From: Stenotrophomonas humi
Lineage (GTDB): Bacteria > Pseudomonadota > Gammaproteobacteria > Xanthomonadales > Xanthomonadaceae
Length of the DNA stretch: 64,000 bases
Direction: 5' to 3'
Assembly: GCF_001431415.1 (NCBI RefSeq)
Contig: NZ_LDJI01000019.1
Span: forward strand, 144,836-208,835
Shown: piece by piece, positions 22,622-32,724 of the stretch
Position numbering within the stretch: position 1 is the first letter of the stretch
Layout of the letters: every line of letters begins with the position of its first letter
Made by a program: the position numbers and the translations under genes
The notes under the pieces: generated by a model
What the model saw: the letters and a program-made list of their open reading frames with translations, nothing else
Databases searched by the model: none
Told to the model about the DNA's origin: nothing

Positions 22622-23955
22622 GCGGCAGCAGCCTCCACCTTCTTGCCGTCAACCATCGAATGACCGTTGACGATGTAGTACTCGAATTCGTTCCAGAACT
22701 GGCGCAGGAAACCCTGGATCGGCCACGCTGCCGCTTCACCGAACGCACAGATGGTGTGGCCTTCAATCTGGCCGGCAACCGTCTTGAGCTGATGCAGGTC
22801 TTCCATGGTGGCCTGGCCGGCGACGATGCGCTCCAGCACGCGGTGCATCCAGCCGGTGCCTTCACGGCACGGGGTGCACTGACCGCAGGATTCCTTGTGG
22901 AAGAACTGGCTGATACGGCAGGCGAACTTCACGCAGCAGACGCTGTCATCCAGCACCACGATGGCACCCGAACCCAGGCCGGAGCCCAATGCGCGGATGG
23001 TGTCGTAGTCCATCGGCAGGCCCTTGAGCTGCTCGGCGGTCAGCACCGGCATCGACACGCCGCCCGGAATCGCGCCCTTCAGGGTGCGGCCCGGACGCAG
23101 GCCACCGGCCATCGCCAGCAGGTCGTCGAAGGTGGTGCCCAGCGGCACTTCGAAGTTGCCGCCGGTCGCCACGCAGCCGGAGACCGAGAAGCACTTCGGG
23201 CCACCGTTGTTGGTCAGGCTCAGATTCTTGAACCACTCCGCACCGTTGCGGATGATCGCCGGCACCGAGGCATAGGTCTCGGTGTTGTTGATCGTGGTCG
23301 GCTTGCCGTACAGGCCGAAGTTGGCCGGGAACGGCGGCTTGTAACGCGGCTGGCCCTTCTTGCCTTCCAGCGATTCCATCAGCGCGGTTTCTTCGCCGCA
23401 GATGTAGGCACCAGCGCCCAGCGCGCCATAGATATCGATATCGCAACCGCTGCCCAGCACGTTCTTGCCCAGCCAGCCGTGCTTGTACGCATCAGCCAAG
23501 GCCTGCTCGAAGTGCTCGAACGGCTCATGGTGGAACTCACCACGCAGGTAGTTGTACGCCGCGGTCGAGCCGGTGGCGTAGCAGGCGATTGCCATGCCTT
23601 CCACGACGGAGTGCGGGTTGTAACGCAGGATGTCGCGGTCCTTGCAGGTACCCGGCTCGGATTCATCCGAGTTGCAGAGGATGTACTTCTGCACATCGCC
23701 CTTGGGCATGAAGGACCACTTCAGGCCGGTCGGGAAGCCCGCGCCGCCACGGCCACGCAGGCCGGATTGCTTGACCATCTCGATGACGTCGGCCGGCGGG
23801 ATCTTCTCTTCGAGGATCTTGCGCAGCGCGGCGTAGCCACCGGTCTTCAGATAGCTTTCGTACGACCACGGAGTGTCGTAATGCAGCGTGGTGTAAACCA
23901 CGTTGTGCGGAAGCGGCGCCGGTCCGACCGGGCCCTTGGATTCGTGGTGTGCCAT
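22618..23955 (-). CDS. nuoF: NADH-quinone oxidoreductase subunit F
   Basis: FMN- and NADH-binding subunit where electrons enter complex I. 445 residues. Motifs in order: [13 protein letters not shown] (about 70, FMN), [19 protein letters not shown] (about 180, NADH), and [12 protein letters not shown] (about 360) with a later cysteine for the N3 [4Fe-4S] cluster. It starts 3 nt after nuoE and overlaps nuoG by 4 nt. Confidence 0.98.
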   Translation of the reverse strand: MAHHESKGPVGPAPLPHNVVYTTLHYDTPWSYESYLKTGGYAALRKILEEKIPPADVIEMVKQSGLRGRGGAGFPTGLKWSFMPKGDVQKYILCNSDESEPGTCKDRDILRYNPHSVVEGMAIACYATGSTAAYNYLRGEFHHEPFEHFEQALADAYKHGWLGKNVLGSGCDIDIYGALGAGAYICGEETALMESLEGKKGQPRYKPPFPANFGLYGKPTTINNTETYASVPAIIRNGAEWFKNLSLTNNGGPKCFSVSGCVATGGNFEVPLGTTFDDLLAMAGGLRPGRTLKGAIPGGVSMPVLTAEQLKGLPMDYDTIRALGSGLGSGAIVVLDDSVCCVKFACRISQFFHKESCGQCTPCREGTGWMHRVLERIVAGQATMEDLHQLKTVAGQIEGHTICAFGEAAAWPIQGFLRQFWNEFEYYIVNGHSMVDGKKVEAAAA

Positions 23956-23958
23956 GCC

Positions 23959-24486
23959 TTACTCCAGCCCGTCCAGCAGCGCGTCGACCTGGTCCAGCGT
24001 CAGACGCTCGTGGTAATGGCCGTTGATGACCATCATCGGCGCACCGGCGCAGCCGGCCAGGCACTCTTCCTCTTTCTTGAGGTAGACGCGGCCGTCGGCA
24101 GTCGATTCACCGTGTTTGATGCCCAGCTTCTTCTCGCAATGGCGGACGATGTCATCGGCGCCATTGAGCCAGCAGCTGACGTTGGTGCAGATGGCGACGT
24201 TGTTGCGGCCGACCTTCTCGGTCTCGAACATCGAGTAGAAGGTTGCAACCTCGTAGGCCCACACGAACGGCAGGTCCAGGTACTTGGCCACGGCAGCGAT
24301 CAGTTCGTCACTGAGCCAGCCCTGGTTCTGTTCCTGTGCCGCATGCAGACCCTGCAGCACCGCAGAACGCTTGCGGTCCGGCGGGAACTTGGACAGCCAG
24401 TGATCGATGTGAGCACGGGTCTTGTCGCTCAGCACCACCATCGGGTCGACGTCACGCGCCGCCTCGAAATTACCTGTCGCCTTCAT
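23959..24486 (-). CDS. nuoE: NADH-quinone oxidoreductase subunit E
   Basis: Thioredoxin-like [2Fe-2S] subunit (cluster N1a). 175 residues; ligands in CTNVSC (about residue 100) and CLAGCAGAP (about 140). The ATG overlaps a TGA that closes a short fragment reading HDLVFVEVGR, a near copy of the NuoD C-terminus. The real nuoD ends 91 nt further upstream, so the original nuoD-nuoE overlap seems to have been disrupted by a duplication. Confidence 0.97.
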   Translation of the reverse strand: MKATGNFEAARDVDPMVVLSDKTRAHIDHWLSKFPPDRKRSAVLQGLHAAQEQNQGWLSDELIAAVAKYLDLPFVWAYEVATFYSMFETEKVGRNNVAICTNVSCWLNGADDIVRHCEKKLGIKHGESTADGRVYLKKEEECLAGCAGAPMMVINGHYHERLTLDQVDALLDGLE

Positions 24487-24534
24487 CGGCCGACCTCAAC
24501 GAATACCAGATCATGAAGAACCGATGCCCGCAGC
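24487..24534 (-). pseudogene. Decayed partial copy of the nuoD 3' end
   Basis: Immediately before nuoE, in frame with a TGA that overlaps the nuoE ATG, the minus strand encodes HDLVFVEVGR. The true NuoD C-terminus is [10 protein letters not shown]. The two DNA stretches match in a pattern of mostly third-position changes (GATCT.GT.TT.G.TGAGGTCG), and an upstream ATCGG also aligns with a 1-nt length difference. It is not expressible on its own. Confidence 0.6.
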
Positions 24535-24577
24535 AGGCAAGCCGCGCAGGCACCGGACGTTGTGTTGTTAGCCGGCA

Positions 24578-25891
24578 TTACCGGTCGACCTCACCAAACA
24601 CGAGATCGTAGGTGCCGATCATCGCCACCACGTCGGCCAGCATGTGACCGCGCACGATCGAATCGATCGAGGACAGGTGGGCAAAGCCCGGTGCACGCAG
24701 GTGCACGCGGAACGGCTTGTTGGCACCGTCGGAAACCAGGTAGCAGCCGAACTCGCCCTTGGGCGCTTCCACCGCCGCATAGGTTTCACCGGCCGGCACG
24801 CAGTAGCCTTCGCTGAACAGCTTGAAGTGGTGGATCAGCGCTTCCATGTCGTCCTTCATCTCCGCGCGGGCGGGAGGTGCGACCTTGAAGTTCTTGACCA
24901 TCACCGGGCCGGGGTTGGCCTTCAGCCACTGCACGCATTGCTTGATGATGCGATTGGACTCGCGCATCTCGGCCACGCGGACCAGATAACGGTCGTAGCA
25001 GTCACCATTGGTGCCCAGCGGAATGTCGAAATCGACTGCGTCGTACTTGGCGTACGGCTGCTTCTTGCGCAGATCCCAGGCGATGCCCGAACCACGCAGC
25101 ATCACGCCGGTCATGCCCCACGCCAGCGCGTGCTCCGGCGTGATCACACCGATACCCACGGTACGCTGCTTCCAGATGCGGTTGTCGGTCAGCAGGGTTT
25201 CGTATTCGTCGACGCGCGAGGGGAACTCATTGGTGAAGTTCTCCAGGAAGTCGAGCAGCGAGCCTTCGCGCGAAGCGTTCAGACGCTTCAGCGCGTTGCC
25301 CTTGTGCCAACGCGACTCCTTGTACTTCGGCATCGTGTCCGGCAGATCGCGGTAGACACCGCCCGGACGGTAGTACGCTGCATGCATGCGCGCACCGGAG
25401 ACGGCTTCGTAGCAGTCCATCAGCTCTTCGCGCTCGCGGAAGGCGTACAGCATCACCGCCATCGCACCCAGATCCAGCCCGTTGGAGCCCAGCCACATCA
25501 GGTGATTCAGGATGCGGGTGACTTCGTCGAACATGGTGCGGATGTACTGTGCACGCTCCGGCGCCTCGATCCCCACCAGGGTTTCGATGGCACGCACATA
25601 GGCATGCTCGTTGCACATCATCGAGCAGTAATCCAGACGATCCATGTAACCGACCGACTGGTTGTACGGCTTGGACTCGGCCAGCTTCTCGGTCGCGCGA
25701 TGCAGCAGACCAATGTGCGGATCGGCACGAACGATGGTTTCACCATCCATTTCCAGAATCAGACGCAGCACACCATGCGCGGCCGGATGCTGCGGGCCGA
25801 AGTTCATCGTGTAGTTGCGGATCTCCTGCCGGGATTCGGCGGGATTGCTGGCAAAGGCCTCGGAGGCCGGCTGGATTACGGACTTGCTCAC
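24578..25891 (-). CDS. nuoD: NADH-quinone oxidoreductase subunit D
   Basis: 49-kDa-type subunit that forms the quinone-binding pocket with NuoB. 437 residues. The N-terminal [15 protein letters not shown] motif (about residue 30) and [14 protein letters not shown] (about 85) are diagnostic, and the C-terminus reads [10 protein letters not shown]. It overlaps nuoC by 4 nt. Unlike most junctions in this operon it is separated from the next gene, nuoE, by 91 nt. Confidence 0.98.
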   Translation of the reverse strand: MSKSVIQPASEAFASNPAESRQEIRNYTMNFGPQHPAAHGVLRLILEMDGETIVRADPHIGLLHRATEKLAESKPYNQSVGYMDRLDYCSMMCNEHAYVRAIETLVGIEAPERAQYIRTMFDEVTRILNHLMWLGSNGLDLGAMAVMLYAFREREELMDCYEAVSGARMHAAYYRPGGVYRDLPDTMPKYKESRWHKGNALKRLNASREGSLLDFLENFTNEFPSRVDEYETLLTDNRIWKQRTVGIGVITPEHALAWGMTGVMLRGSGIAWDLRKKQPYAKYDAVDFDIPLGTNGDCYDRYLVRVAEMRESNRIIKQCVQWLKANPGPVMVKNFKVAPPARAEMKDDMEALIHHFKLFSEGYCVPAGETYAAVEAPKGEFGCYLVSDGANKPFRVHLRAPGFAHLSSIDSIVRGHMLADVVAMIGTYDLVFGEVDR

Positions 25892-26640
25892 TTGCTTGCC
25901 TCCGTCTGCGCGCGCTCGCCTTCCGCTGTCTGGAAGCGGGCGTCATCGCGGATCACACGTGGCACGCCGACGCGCGGTTCGACCGAGGTCACCGGCTCGT
26001 ACACCACGCGCTTCTTTTCTTCGTCGTAACGCACTTCGACGTTGCCGATCAGCGGGAAATCCTTGCGGAACGGATGGCCCACGAAACCGTAGTCGGTCAG
26101 GATGCGGCGCAGGTCCGGGTGACCTTCAAAGATCACGCCATACAGGTCAAAGGCTTCGCGCTCGAACCAGTTCAGGCCCGGCCACACATCAACCAGCGAA
26201 GCGACCACCGGCAACGACTCGGCCGGCGCGAAGCAACGGATGCGCAGTGCCTGGTTGTGCTGGTAGGAACGCAGCTGGGCGACGACCGCGAAGCGCTGCT
26301 TGGGCATTGCGTCGAGCCTGGCGCCGTCGGCGGTTTCATGGCTGGGGAACTCACCCCAGGCAAAACGACCGGCACCGGTGCCTTCCACGCCACGGCTGAA
26401 GCCGTGCGAAGAGACATCGGAGGTATCCCACTCGTCGCTGCCATAGCCGAGATAGTCGACACCGCACAGGTCGGTAGCGTGCTCGAAGCCGAACTCGTCA
26501 CGCAGCGCCAGAGCGACCACATGCCAATCAGCCGACGGAACCTCCAGCGTCACTTCGCCGCGCGGTTCAACCACAGAGACCTGCGCACCGGCGAAACGCG
26601 CGCGAAGTCGGTCAATGAGTGAAGATGCTTGCTGGGCCAT
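25888..26640 (-). CDS. nuoC: NADH-quinone oxidoreductase subunit C
   Basis: 30-kDa-type peripheral-arm subunit. 250 residues. The signature ERE(A/V)[21 protein letters not shown] (residues about 160-185) and the [10 protein letters not shown] motif are present. NuoC and NuoD are separate genes here, not fused as in E. coli. It lies 33 nt after nuoB and overlaps nuoD by 4 nt. Confidence 0.97.
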   Translation of the reverse strand: MAQQASSLIDRLRARFAGAQVSVVEPRGEVTLEVPSADWHVVALALRDEFGFEHATDLCGVDYLGYGSDEWDTSDVSSHGFSRGVEGTGAGRFAWGEFPSHETADGARLDAMPKQRFAVVAQLRSYQHNQALRIRCFAPAESLPVVASLVDVWPGLNWFEREAFDLYGVIFEGHPDLRRILTDYGFVGHPFRKDFPLIGNVEVRYDEEKKRVVYEPVTSVEPRVGVPRVIRDDARFQTAEGERAQTEASK

Positions 26641-26673
26641 GGGGGCTGGCGTGCTCTTGATTTGAAAAGGGGA

Positions 26674-27228
26674 TCAGCGGGCGATGGTCTGGGTGCGCCA
26701 GATCTTCTTCTGCAGCTGGAGAATGCCGTAAACCAGCGCCTCGGCCGTCGGCGGGCAACCCGGGACGTAAACGTCCACCGGCACCACACGATCACAGCCA
26801 CGCACCACCGCATAGGAGTAGTGGTAGTAGCCGCCACCGTTGGCGCAGCTGCCCATCGAGATGACCCATTTCGGGTCAGGCATCTGGTCGTAGACCTTGC
26901 GCAGCGCCGGGGCCATCTTGTTGACCAGCGTGCCGGCAACGATCATCACGTCGGACTGACGCGGCGACGGGCGGAACACCACACCGTAGCGGTCAAGGTC
27001 CAAGCGCGCCGCACCGGCGTGCATCATTTCCACCGCACAGCAGGCCAGACCGAAGGTCATGGGCCACATCGAGCCGGTACGCGCCCAGTTCAACAGCGCG
27101 TCAACGCTGGTGGTCACATACCCCTTCTCGAGCAGGGGGTTGTCGCCTTCGGGACGGAGAATGTCATCAACCCGCCCTTCCGGGACCGGATTGTTCATCA
27201 GGCCGTCGAGAGTCTGAATCACTCCCAT
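26674..27228 (-). CDS. nuoB: NADH-quinone oxidoreductase subunit B
   Basis: Carries cluster N2, the last iron-sulfur cluster before quinone. 184 residues. Ligands lie in [11 protein letters not shown] (adjacent cysteines near 63-64), [11 protein letters not shown] and [10 protein letters not shown]. The start at 27228 ([10 protein letters not shown]) is chosen by homology. It overlaps the end of nuoA by 10 nt, so an upstream in-frame start would sit deep inside nuoA. Confidence 0.98.
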   Translation of the reverse strand: MGVIQTLDGLMNNPVPEGRVDDILRPEGDNPLLEKGYVTTSVDALLNWARTGSMWPMTFGLACCAVEMMHAGAARLDLDRYGVVFRPSPRQSDVMIVAGTLVNKMAPALRKVYDQMPDPKWVISMGSCANGGGYYHYSYAVVRGCDRVVPVDVYVPGCPPTAEALVYGILQLQKKIWRTQTIAR

Positions 27229-27575
27229 TCCAGCGCTCCCTTCTTCCACACGTAGATAAAGCCGAGGAACAACATGCCCACGAACAGGCCCATGGTGACC
27301 AACGAACGGGCACCCAGCTCCATGAAGACCTGGGTCCAAGGCACGATGAAGATGATTTCCAGGTCAAAGACAATGAACTGGATGGCGATCAGGTAGTAAC
27401 GCACGTCGAACTTCATGCGCGCGTTTTCGAACGCCTCGAAGCCACACTCGTATGCGGAGAGTTTCTCGTTGTCCGGCGAACGGGGAGCGAGGAACCGACC
27501 GATGAGCATCAGCGTCACGCCGATGCCGGTGGCGACGATCAGAAACAGCAGGGACGGCAAATATTCGGCCAGCAC
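27219..27575 (-). CDS. nuoA: NADH-quinone oxidoreductase subunit A
   Basis: First gene of the nuo operon; small membrane subunit with three helices. I choose GTG at 27575 (product [14 protein letters not shown]..., 118 residues) because AAGAGAG lies about 9 nt upstream and the family begins just before the first helix. The frame is open to 27650 but that extension is not NuoA-like. The conserved [20 protein letters not shown] loop is present. No strong promoter is visible between tRNA-Leu and nuoA. Confidence 0.95.
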   Translation of the reverse strand: MLAEYLPSLLFLIVATGIGVTLMLIGRFLAPRSPDNEKLSAYECGFEAFENARMKFDVRYYLIAIQFIVFDLEIIFIVPWTQVFMELGARSLVTMGLFVGMLFLGFIYVWKKGALEWE

Positions 27576-27649
27576 AGCGATTCTCTCTTGCCTCTGCCCT
27601 GAACGCCTGACGGCGACGGGGCATGGGGGATTGACGGGACTTGCCACCA

Positions 27650-27667
27650 CGGGCGCTGCTGCGCCCG
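27650..27667 (-). terminator. Hairpin between tRNA-Leu and nuoA
   Basis: CGGGCGC and GCGCCCG form a 7-bp stem with a 4-nt loop, 19 nt after the tRNA-Leu 3' end. No T-run follows, so termination would be weak. It could protect the tRNA trailer or limit readthrough into nuoA. Confidence 0.35.
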
Positions 27668-27686
27668 CGAACCCGCTTACAAACTA

Positions 27687-27771
27687 TGGTGCCCAAGAGG
27701 GGACTCGAACCCCTACGACTCTCGTCGCTACCACCTCAAGGTAGTGCGTCTACCAATTCCGCCACCTGGGC
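27687..27771 (-). tRNA. tRNA-Leu (GAG)
   Basis: An 85-nt class II tRNA including an encoded CCA. The acceptor stem pairs GCCCAGG with CTTGGGC (one G-T wobble), the anticodon stem CTACC/GGTAG encloses TTGAGGT with anticodon GAG, and the long variable arm and T arm (GGTTCGAGTCC) are clear. It lies between secG and nuoA on the same strand. Confidence 0.97.
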
Positions 27772-27780
27772 CTACGTCAG

Positions 27781-27799
27781 CACTGCTGGTTCAGCAGTG
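27781..27799 (-). repeat. Hairpin between secG and tRNA-Leu
   Basis: CACTGCTG and CAGCAGTG form a perfect 8-bp stem with a 3-nt loop, ten nt upstream of the mature tRNA-Leu 5' end. If secG and the tRNA are co-transcribed this could mark the processing boundary. No T-run is present. Confidence 0.4.
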
Positions 27800-27820
27800 C
27801 GCCGCGTATTGTAACCGTCT

Positions 27821-28252
27821 TCAGTCTTTATGTGAGCCTTCGACGGGCTTTTCTTCATTCCCCGAAGGAATATTTTCTGCCGGGGCGGTTGCCTGCGGCA
27901 CTTCGCCCACAGCGGCGGCCGGCGGCGCGGCCTGCAACTCACCTGCCGGCACCGCCGGGGCGGTCGCCGGAGCGATCACCTGCGACATCACGCCCAGGTT
28001 CTCGCCGGTCGGGCGGGCACCATGGGTGGCGTACCAAGCCATGAACAGACTGATGCCGAAGAACACCACGGCCAGCCACTTGGTGGACTTGGACAGGAAG
28101 TTGGATGCGCCACGCGCACCAAACACCGTACCCGAGGCACCGGCACCAAAACCGGAACCAGCAGCGGCACCGGAGCCACGCTGCATCAGGATCAGCGCGA
28201 TCATCGAGATCGCCACCAGCACATAGACCACATTGAGGATCAACATCAGCAT
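27821..28252 (-). CDS. secG: Protein-export membrane protein SecG
   Basis: Auxiliary subunit of the SecYEG translocon. 143 residues with two membrane helices (about 4-22 and 55-73) flanking a Gly/Ala/Ser-rich loop (QRGSGAAAGSGFGAGASGTVFG). The C-terminal 65 or so residues are Pro/Ala/Glu-rich, a long variable tail. The ATG at 28252 has GGACGGA about 7 nt upstream; an in-frame TTG at 28273 is less likely. It follows tpiA by 27 nt, as in many gammaproteobacteria. Confidence 0.95.
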   Translation of the reverse strand: MLMLILNVVYVLVAISMIALILMQRGSGAAAGSGFGAGASGTVFGARGASNFLSKSTKWLAVVFFGISLFMAWYATHGARPTGENLGVMSQVIAPATAPAVPAGELQAAPPAAAVGEVPQATAPAENIPSGNEEKPVEGSHKD

Positions 28253-28279
28253 TTTGAAATCCGTCCCGGACAATTCCAG

Positions 28280-29035
28280 TTAGCGACCGGCGGCTGCCCT
28301 TGCGATGGCCAGAAAATCAGCCGCCACCAGTGAAGCGCCACCTACCAGCCCGCCATCCACGTCAGGCTGTGAGAACAGCTCTGCTGCATTGTCGGGCTTG
28401 ACGCTGCCACCATAGAGGAGCGGCAACGAATCAGCGATTCTAGCATCGCGCTCGGCGACTACGCCACGAATGAACGCATGCACCGCCTGCGCCTGCTCCG
28501 GACTGGCAGTGCGGCCGGTACCAATCGCCCAGACCGGCTCGTAGGCCACCACGGCCTTGGCGAAGGCATCGACCCCGGCCAGTTCCAGCACCGGCGCCAG
28601 CTGCGAAGCGATCACCTGCTCAGTCTGACCGGCCTCGCGCTGCTCCAGCGTCTCACCGACACACAAGACTGGCACCAGCCCCGCATGAATGGCGGCGACG
28701 AACTTGCGCGCCACCAGCTCACTGCTTTCGTGGTGGTACTGGCGCCGCTCGGAATGACCCACCAGACCATAGGCCGCACCGACATCCACCAGCATCGTCG
28801 CCGACACCTCACCGGTGTAGGCACCCTTTTCATTGCAACTGACATCCTGGGCACCAAAGGCCAGCGAGGTTTCCTCGAAGTCCTCCACCAGATCACCCAG
28901 GTAAGGCAGCGGCGGCAGGATCACCAGCTCCACCCCTTCCAGCGGCAAGCCGGCGGCCACCTGCCCCACCAGCTCGGTGGCGAATTGACGGCTGCCGTGC
29001 AGCTTCCAGTTACCAGCAACGATCTTGCGGCGCAT
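28280..29035 (-). CDS. tpiA: Triosephosphate isomerase
   Basis: Glycolytic and gluconeogenic enzyme interconverting dihydroxyacetone phosphate and glyceraldehyde 3-phosphate. 251 residues. Catalytic residues are visible: Lys in GNWKLHGS (about 11), His in VGHSERR (about 95) and Glu in AYEPVWAIGTG (about 168). The phosphate loop LYGGSVKPDN is present. The AGGAG ribosome site can pair with a CTCCT just before the ATG (29038-29050), a 5-bp hairpin that could limit initiation. Confidence 0.98.
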   Translation of the reverse strand: MRRKIVAGNWKLHGSRQFATELVGQVAAGLPLEGVELVILPPLPYLGDLVEDFEETSLAFGAQDVSCNEKGAYTGEVSATMLVDVGAAYGLVGHSERRQYHHESSELVARKFVAAIHAGLVPVLCVGETLEQREAGQTEQVIASQLAPVLELAGVDAFAKAVVAYEPVWAIGTGRTASPEQAQAVHAFIRGVVAERDARIADSLPLLYGGSVKPDNAAELFSQPDVDGGLVGGASLVAADFLAIARAAAGR

Positions 29036-29126
29036 TCAGGAGCCACTCCTATAGAAAATGTGGGCGAAGGATAGCTGAAATAGCGACATCAGCAGGACAA
29101 TCGACGGACATCACAGGACAAGACGC

Positions 29127-29160
29127 AAAAACGCCGCCGGGCCAAGGGCCGCGACGGCGT
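29127..29160 (-). terminator. Terminator downstream of the oxygenase gene
   Basis: The outer stem ACGCCG/CGGCGT (29155-29160 with 29031-type partner at 29131-29136) encloses a GGCC/GGCC inner stem and is followed on the minus strand by TTTTTGCGTCTT. It lies 38 nt after the oxygenase stop codon and separates it from tpiA. Confidence 0.85.
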
Positions 29161-29197
29161 CGTTTACATCATGACCGGCTGTCGCCGGCAACACCAC

Positions 29198-30136
29198 TTA
29201 CTTCAGCTTGATCTCACGCAGGCGCTCTTCAAGGAAGCCATGCGCGGTGATCGCCTCCGGGTAGCGGCTCGGATTCTCGGCCGTGATGCACGAAGACAGC
29301 ACGTCGATCAGGAAATCCGGGTTCGGATGCAGGAAGAACGGCACCGAATAGCGCGGCTTGCGCGCCAGATCGCCCGGGGGATTGACCACGCGATGGATCG
29401 TGGAGGGGTACACGTGGTTGGTCAGCCGCTGCAGCATGTCGCCAATGTTGACCACGATGGTGTCCGCGTCCGAGGTGAACGGCACCCACTCACCTTCATG
29501 CGACTGCACCTCCAGGCCAGCAGCGCTCGCGCCAACCAGCAGGGTGATGAAGTTGATGTCGCCATGGGCACCGGCGCGGACATTGGGGATGTCGTCGGTG
29601 GTGATCGGCGGGTAATGGATCGGGCGCAGGATCGAATTGCCGTTGTTGGTCTTGTCGGCGAAGTAGTCTTCCGGCAAGCCGATATGCAGCGCCAGCGCCG
29701 ACAGTACGCGCGAACCCAATGCGTCGAGCTTCTGGTACAGCGCGTAGCCGTGTTCACGGAAACCCGGCACTTCGCTCGGCCACAGGTTCGGCGGCATCAC
29801 CTCGCGGTACTTGGAATCGTCGGAGATTTCCCGACCGATGTGCCAGAACTCCTTCAGATCGAAGTGCTTGGAACCCTTGGCCGTTTCCACACCGAACGGC
29901 GTATAGCCGCGTGCACCACCGCCACCCGCGACGTGGTACTGCCGCTTCACCTCGTCCGGCAACGCGAAGAACGCCTTGAACACGTCATAGGCGGCGTCGA
30001 TATCGGACTGGGAGATGCCGTGGTTACGGATGCCGGCAAAGCCCCACTGCCGATAGGCAGCACCAAGCTCGGCGACGAAGGCCTCCCGATCACTCTCAAA
30101 GCGGGTGATGTCGAGGGTGGGAATGCGGGAACTCAT
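29198..30136 (-). CDS. 2-oxoglutarate/Fe(II)-dependent oxygenase (isopenicillin-N-synthase-like)
   Basis: Non-haem iron oxygenase of the IPNS/2OG family; substrate unknown. 312 residues. Iron ligands are suggested by HGD in GAHGDINFITLL (about residue 190) and the distal His in STIHRVVNPPG (about 245). The arginine/serine pair of the co-substrate site lies in KPRYSVPFF. The N-terminal DIOX_N domain begins IPTLDITRFESD. The start at 30136 has GGAG 7 nt upstream. It lies alone between glmM and tpiA with its own terminator. A gibberellin-oxidase-like label would over-reach. Confidence 0.85.
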   Translation of the reverse strand: MSSRIPTLDITRFESDREAFVAELGAAYRQWGFAGIRNHGISQSDIDAAYDVFKAFFALPDEVKRQYHVAGGGGARGYTPFGVETAKGSKHFDLKEFWHIGREISDDSKYREVMPPNLWPSEVPGFREHGYALYQKLDALGSRVLSALALHIGLPEDYFADKTNNGNSILRPIHYPPITTDDIPNVRAGAHGDINFITLLVGASAAGLEVQSHEGEWVPFTSDADTIVVNIGDMLQRLTNHVYPSTIHRVVNPPGDLARKPRYSVPFFLHPNPDFLIDVLSSCITAENPSRYPEAITAHGFLEERLREIKLK

Positions 30137-30206
30137 TGAACTACTCCAAAGGGAAACGAGGCGCCGGCATTGGAACCGACGCCCCGAGGAAACACCATGA
30201 TCCTGC

Positions 30207-31561
30207 TCAAACCTGTGCGGCAGCCGAACGCACCGCATCGGCCAGGGCCTCGAGCGTTGCGGACATCAGCCCGGCCTCATCAGCCTCGACCGTGACCCGC
30301 ACCACCGGCTCGGTACCGGACGGGCGCAGGAATGCCCTGCCCCGACCCGCCACCGCGGCCTGCGCCGCCGCCAATGCGGCCTGCACCGGCTCACTCCTGA
30401 CCACCTCACGCGCGCCCGATTCCAGTCGCACATTGATAGTCTTCTGCGGCACCGCCGCCAACCCGGCCATGGCCTGACGCAGGCTGATACCGGCCCGGCC
30501 CAGCACTTCCAGCACCTGCAGCGCACTGACGATGGCGTCGCCGGTGGTAGCGCGATCCAGGCACAGAATGTGGCCGGAAGCTTCGCCACCCAACGTGCCA
30601 CCGCCCTCGACCAGCGCCTGGTGCACGTAGCGGTCACCGACATTGGAACGGACGAACGGAATGCCCAGACGTTCCAGCGCCTGCTCCAGCCCGTAGTTGG
30701 TCATCAGCGTGCCAACCACCGGCCCGCGCAGGCGACCACTGGCCTGCCATGCCTTTGCCAGGATGTAGAGCAAACCATCGCCATCCACGGCTGCGCCGGT
30801 GTTGTCGACCATCAGCACGCGATCGCCATCGCCGTCGAAGGCGATGCCCATGTGAGCGCCGGTTTCAACAACTTTGCGCGACAGGTTGTCGATATGCATC
30901 GAGCCCACGCCGTCATTGATGTTGACGCCATTCGGCTCAGCACCAATGGCGATCACCTCAGCGCCCATCTCGCGGAACAGCAGGGGCGCGACGTGATACG
31001 TCGCGCCGTGCGCGCAATCCAGCACGACCTTGAGGCCACGCAGGTAGAAATCGCGCGGCACGCTGGCCTTGCAGAATTCGATGTAACGGCCGACGGCGTC
31101 GCGCGCGCGCACGGCCTTGCCGAGGTATTCGGATTCCACCGTGGTGAATGGCTGATCCAACGCAGCCTCCAACGCCAACTCGGTGGCATCGTCGAGTTTC
31201 TCGCCTTCACCGGAGAAGAACTTGATTCCGTTGTCGTGATGGGGGTTATGCGAGGCGCTGATCACGATACCCGCGTCCGCCCCCAGCGTATGTGCCAGGA
31301 AGGCCACGGCCGGGGTCGGTATCGGCCCGATCAGCTGCACATTGGCCCCGGCCGCGACCAGACCCGCCTCCAGCGCCGACTCGAACATGTACCCGGAGAT
31401 ACGCGTGTCCTTGCCGATCACCACCGTCGGCTGGCGACCGTTGCGCTCGGCCAGCACGCGACCAAGGGCATTACCCAGGCGCAATACGAAGTCTGCAGAG
31501 ATGACGCCCTTACCAACCCGACCACGAATGCCGTCGGTACCGAAATATTTGCGCGCACCCA

Positions 31562-31562
<1 letters not shown>
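30207..31562 (-). CDS. glmM: Phosphoglucosamine mutase
   Basis: Converts glucosamine 6-phosphate to glucosamine 1-phosphate for peptidoglycan and LPS precursors. 451 residues with the four phosphohexomutase domains: FGTDGIRG at the N-terminus, the phosphoserine loop [17 protein letters not shown] (about 98-114), the metal loop DGDGDR (about 240) and the sugar loop GGEASGH (about 325). The phosphate loop RPSGTEP is near the C-terminus. The ATG shares one nt with the accD stop, so the two are coupled. Confidence 0.98.
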
Positions 31563-32443
<881 letters not shown>

Positions 32444-32466
32444 GCGGAATGATGGTTCCATTCAGG

Positions 32467-32482
32467 GCGGCCCAAAGGCCGC
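32467..32482 (-). promoter_or_regulatory. Hairpin in the accD leader
   Basis: GCGGCC and GGCCGC form a 6-bp stem with a CAAA (top-strand) loop about 24 nt upstream of the accD start. A TAGACT -10-like hexamer lies just upstream (32500-32495) without a clear -35 box. AccD binds its own mRNA in E. coli; any similar role here is inference. Confidence 0.3.
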
Positions 32483-32646
32483 GACAGGGGCGACAGTCTA
32501 GCTCACCCCTGCGACCACGGCGCATCTGGGACTCGCCCGAATCCCTACTGCTGCGTACGTTTGGGCGGAACGGCGGCGCCAGGAACCCGACCTCCCCCTT
32601 CCGCCTGCGACCAGGAAACAACCCTGCTGCTCCTGCACCTCGCACG

Positions 32647-32666
32647 CTTCCCGCTAGCGCGGGAAG
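32647..32666 (-). terminator. Palindromic hairpin downstream of trpA
   Basis: CTTCCCGC and GCGGGAAG form an 8-bp stem with a TAGC-type loop, about 60 nt after the trpA stop. No T-run follows. It may end or stabilise the trp transcript. The rest of the gap to accD shows no open frame with family resemblance. Confidence 0.35.
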
Positions 32667-32724
32667 GGAAAGCCGACAGCACGTCCCGGCATAACCCCGC
32701 CAACGGCGTGGTTCGCCGGAGGCT

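Noticed and set aside
32647..32666. Candidate REP/SMAG-type intergenic repeat
   Set aside because: The hairpin lacks the 5' GTAG signature known for Stenotrophomonas repeats and no second copy is seen in the window.
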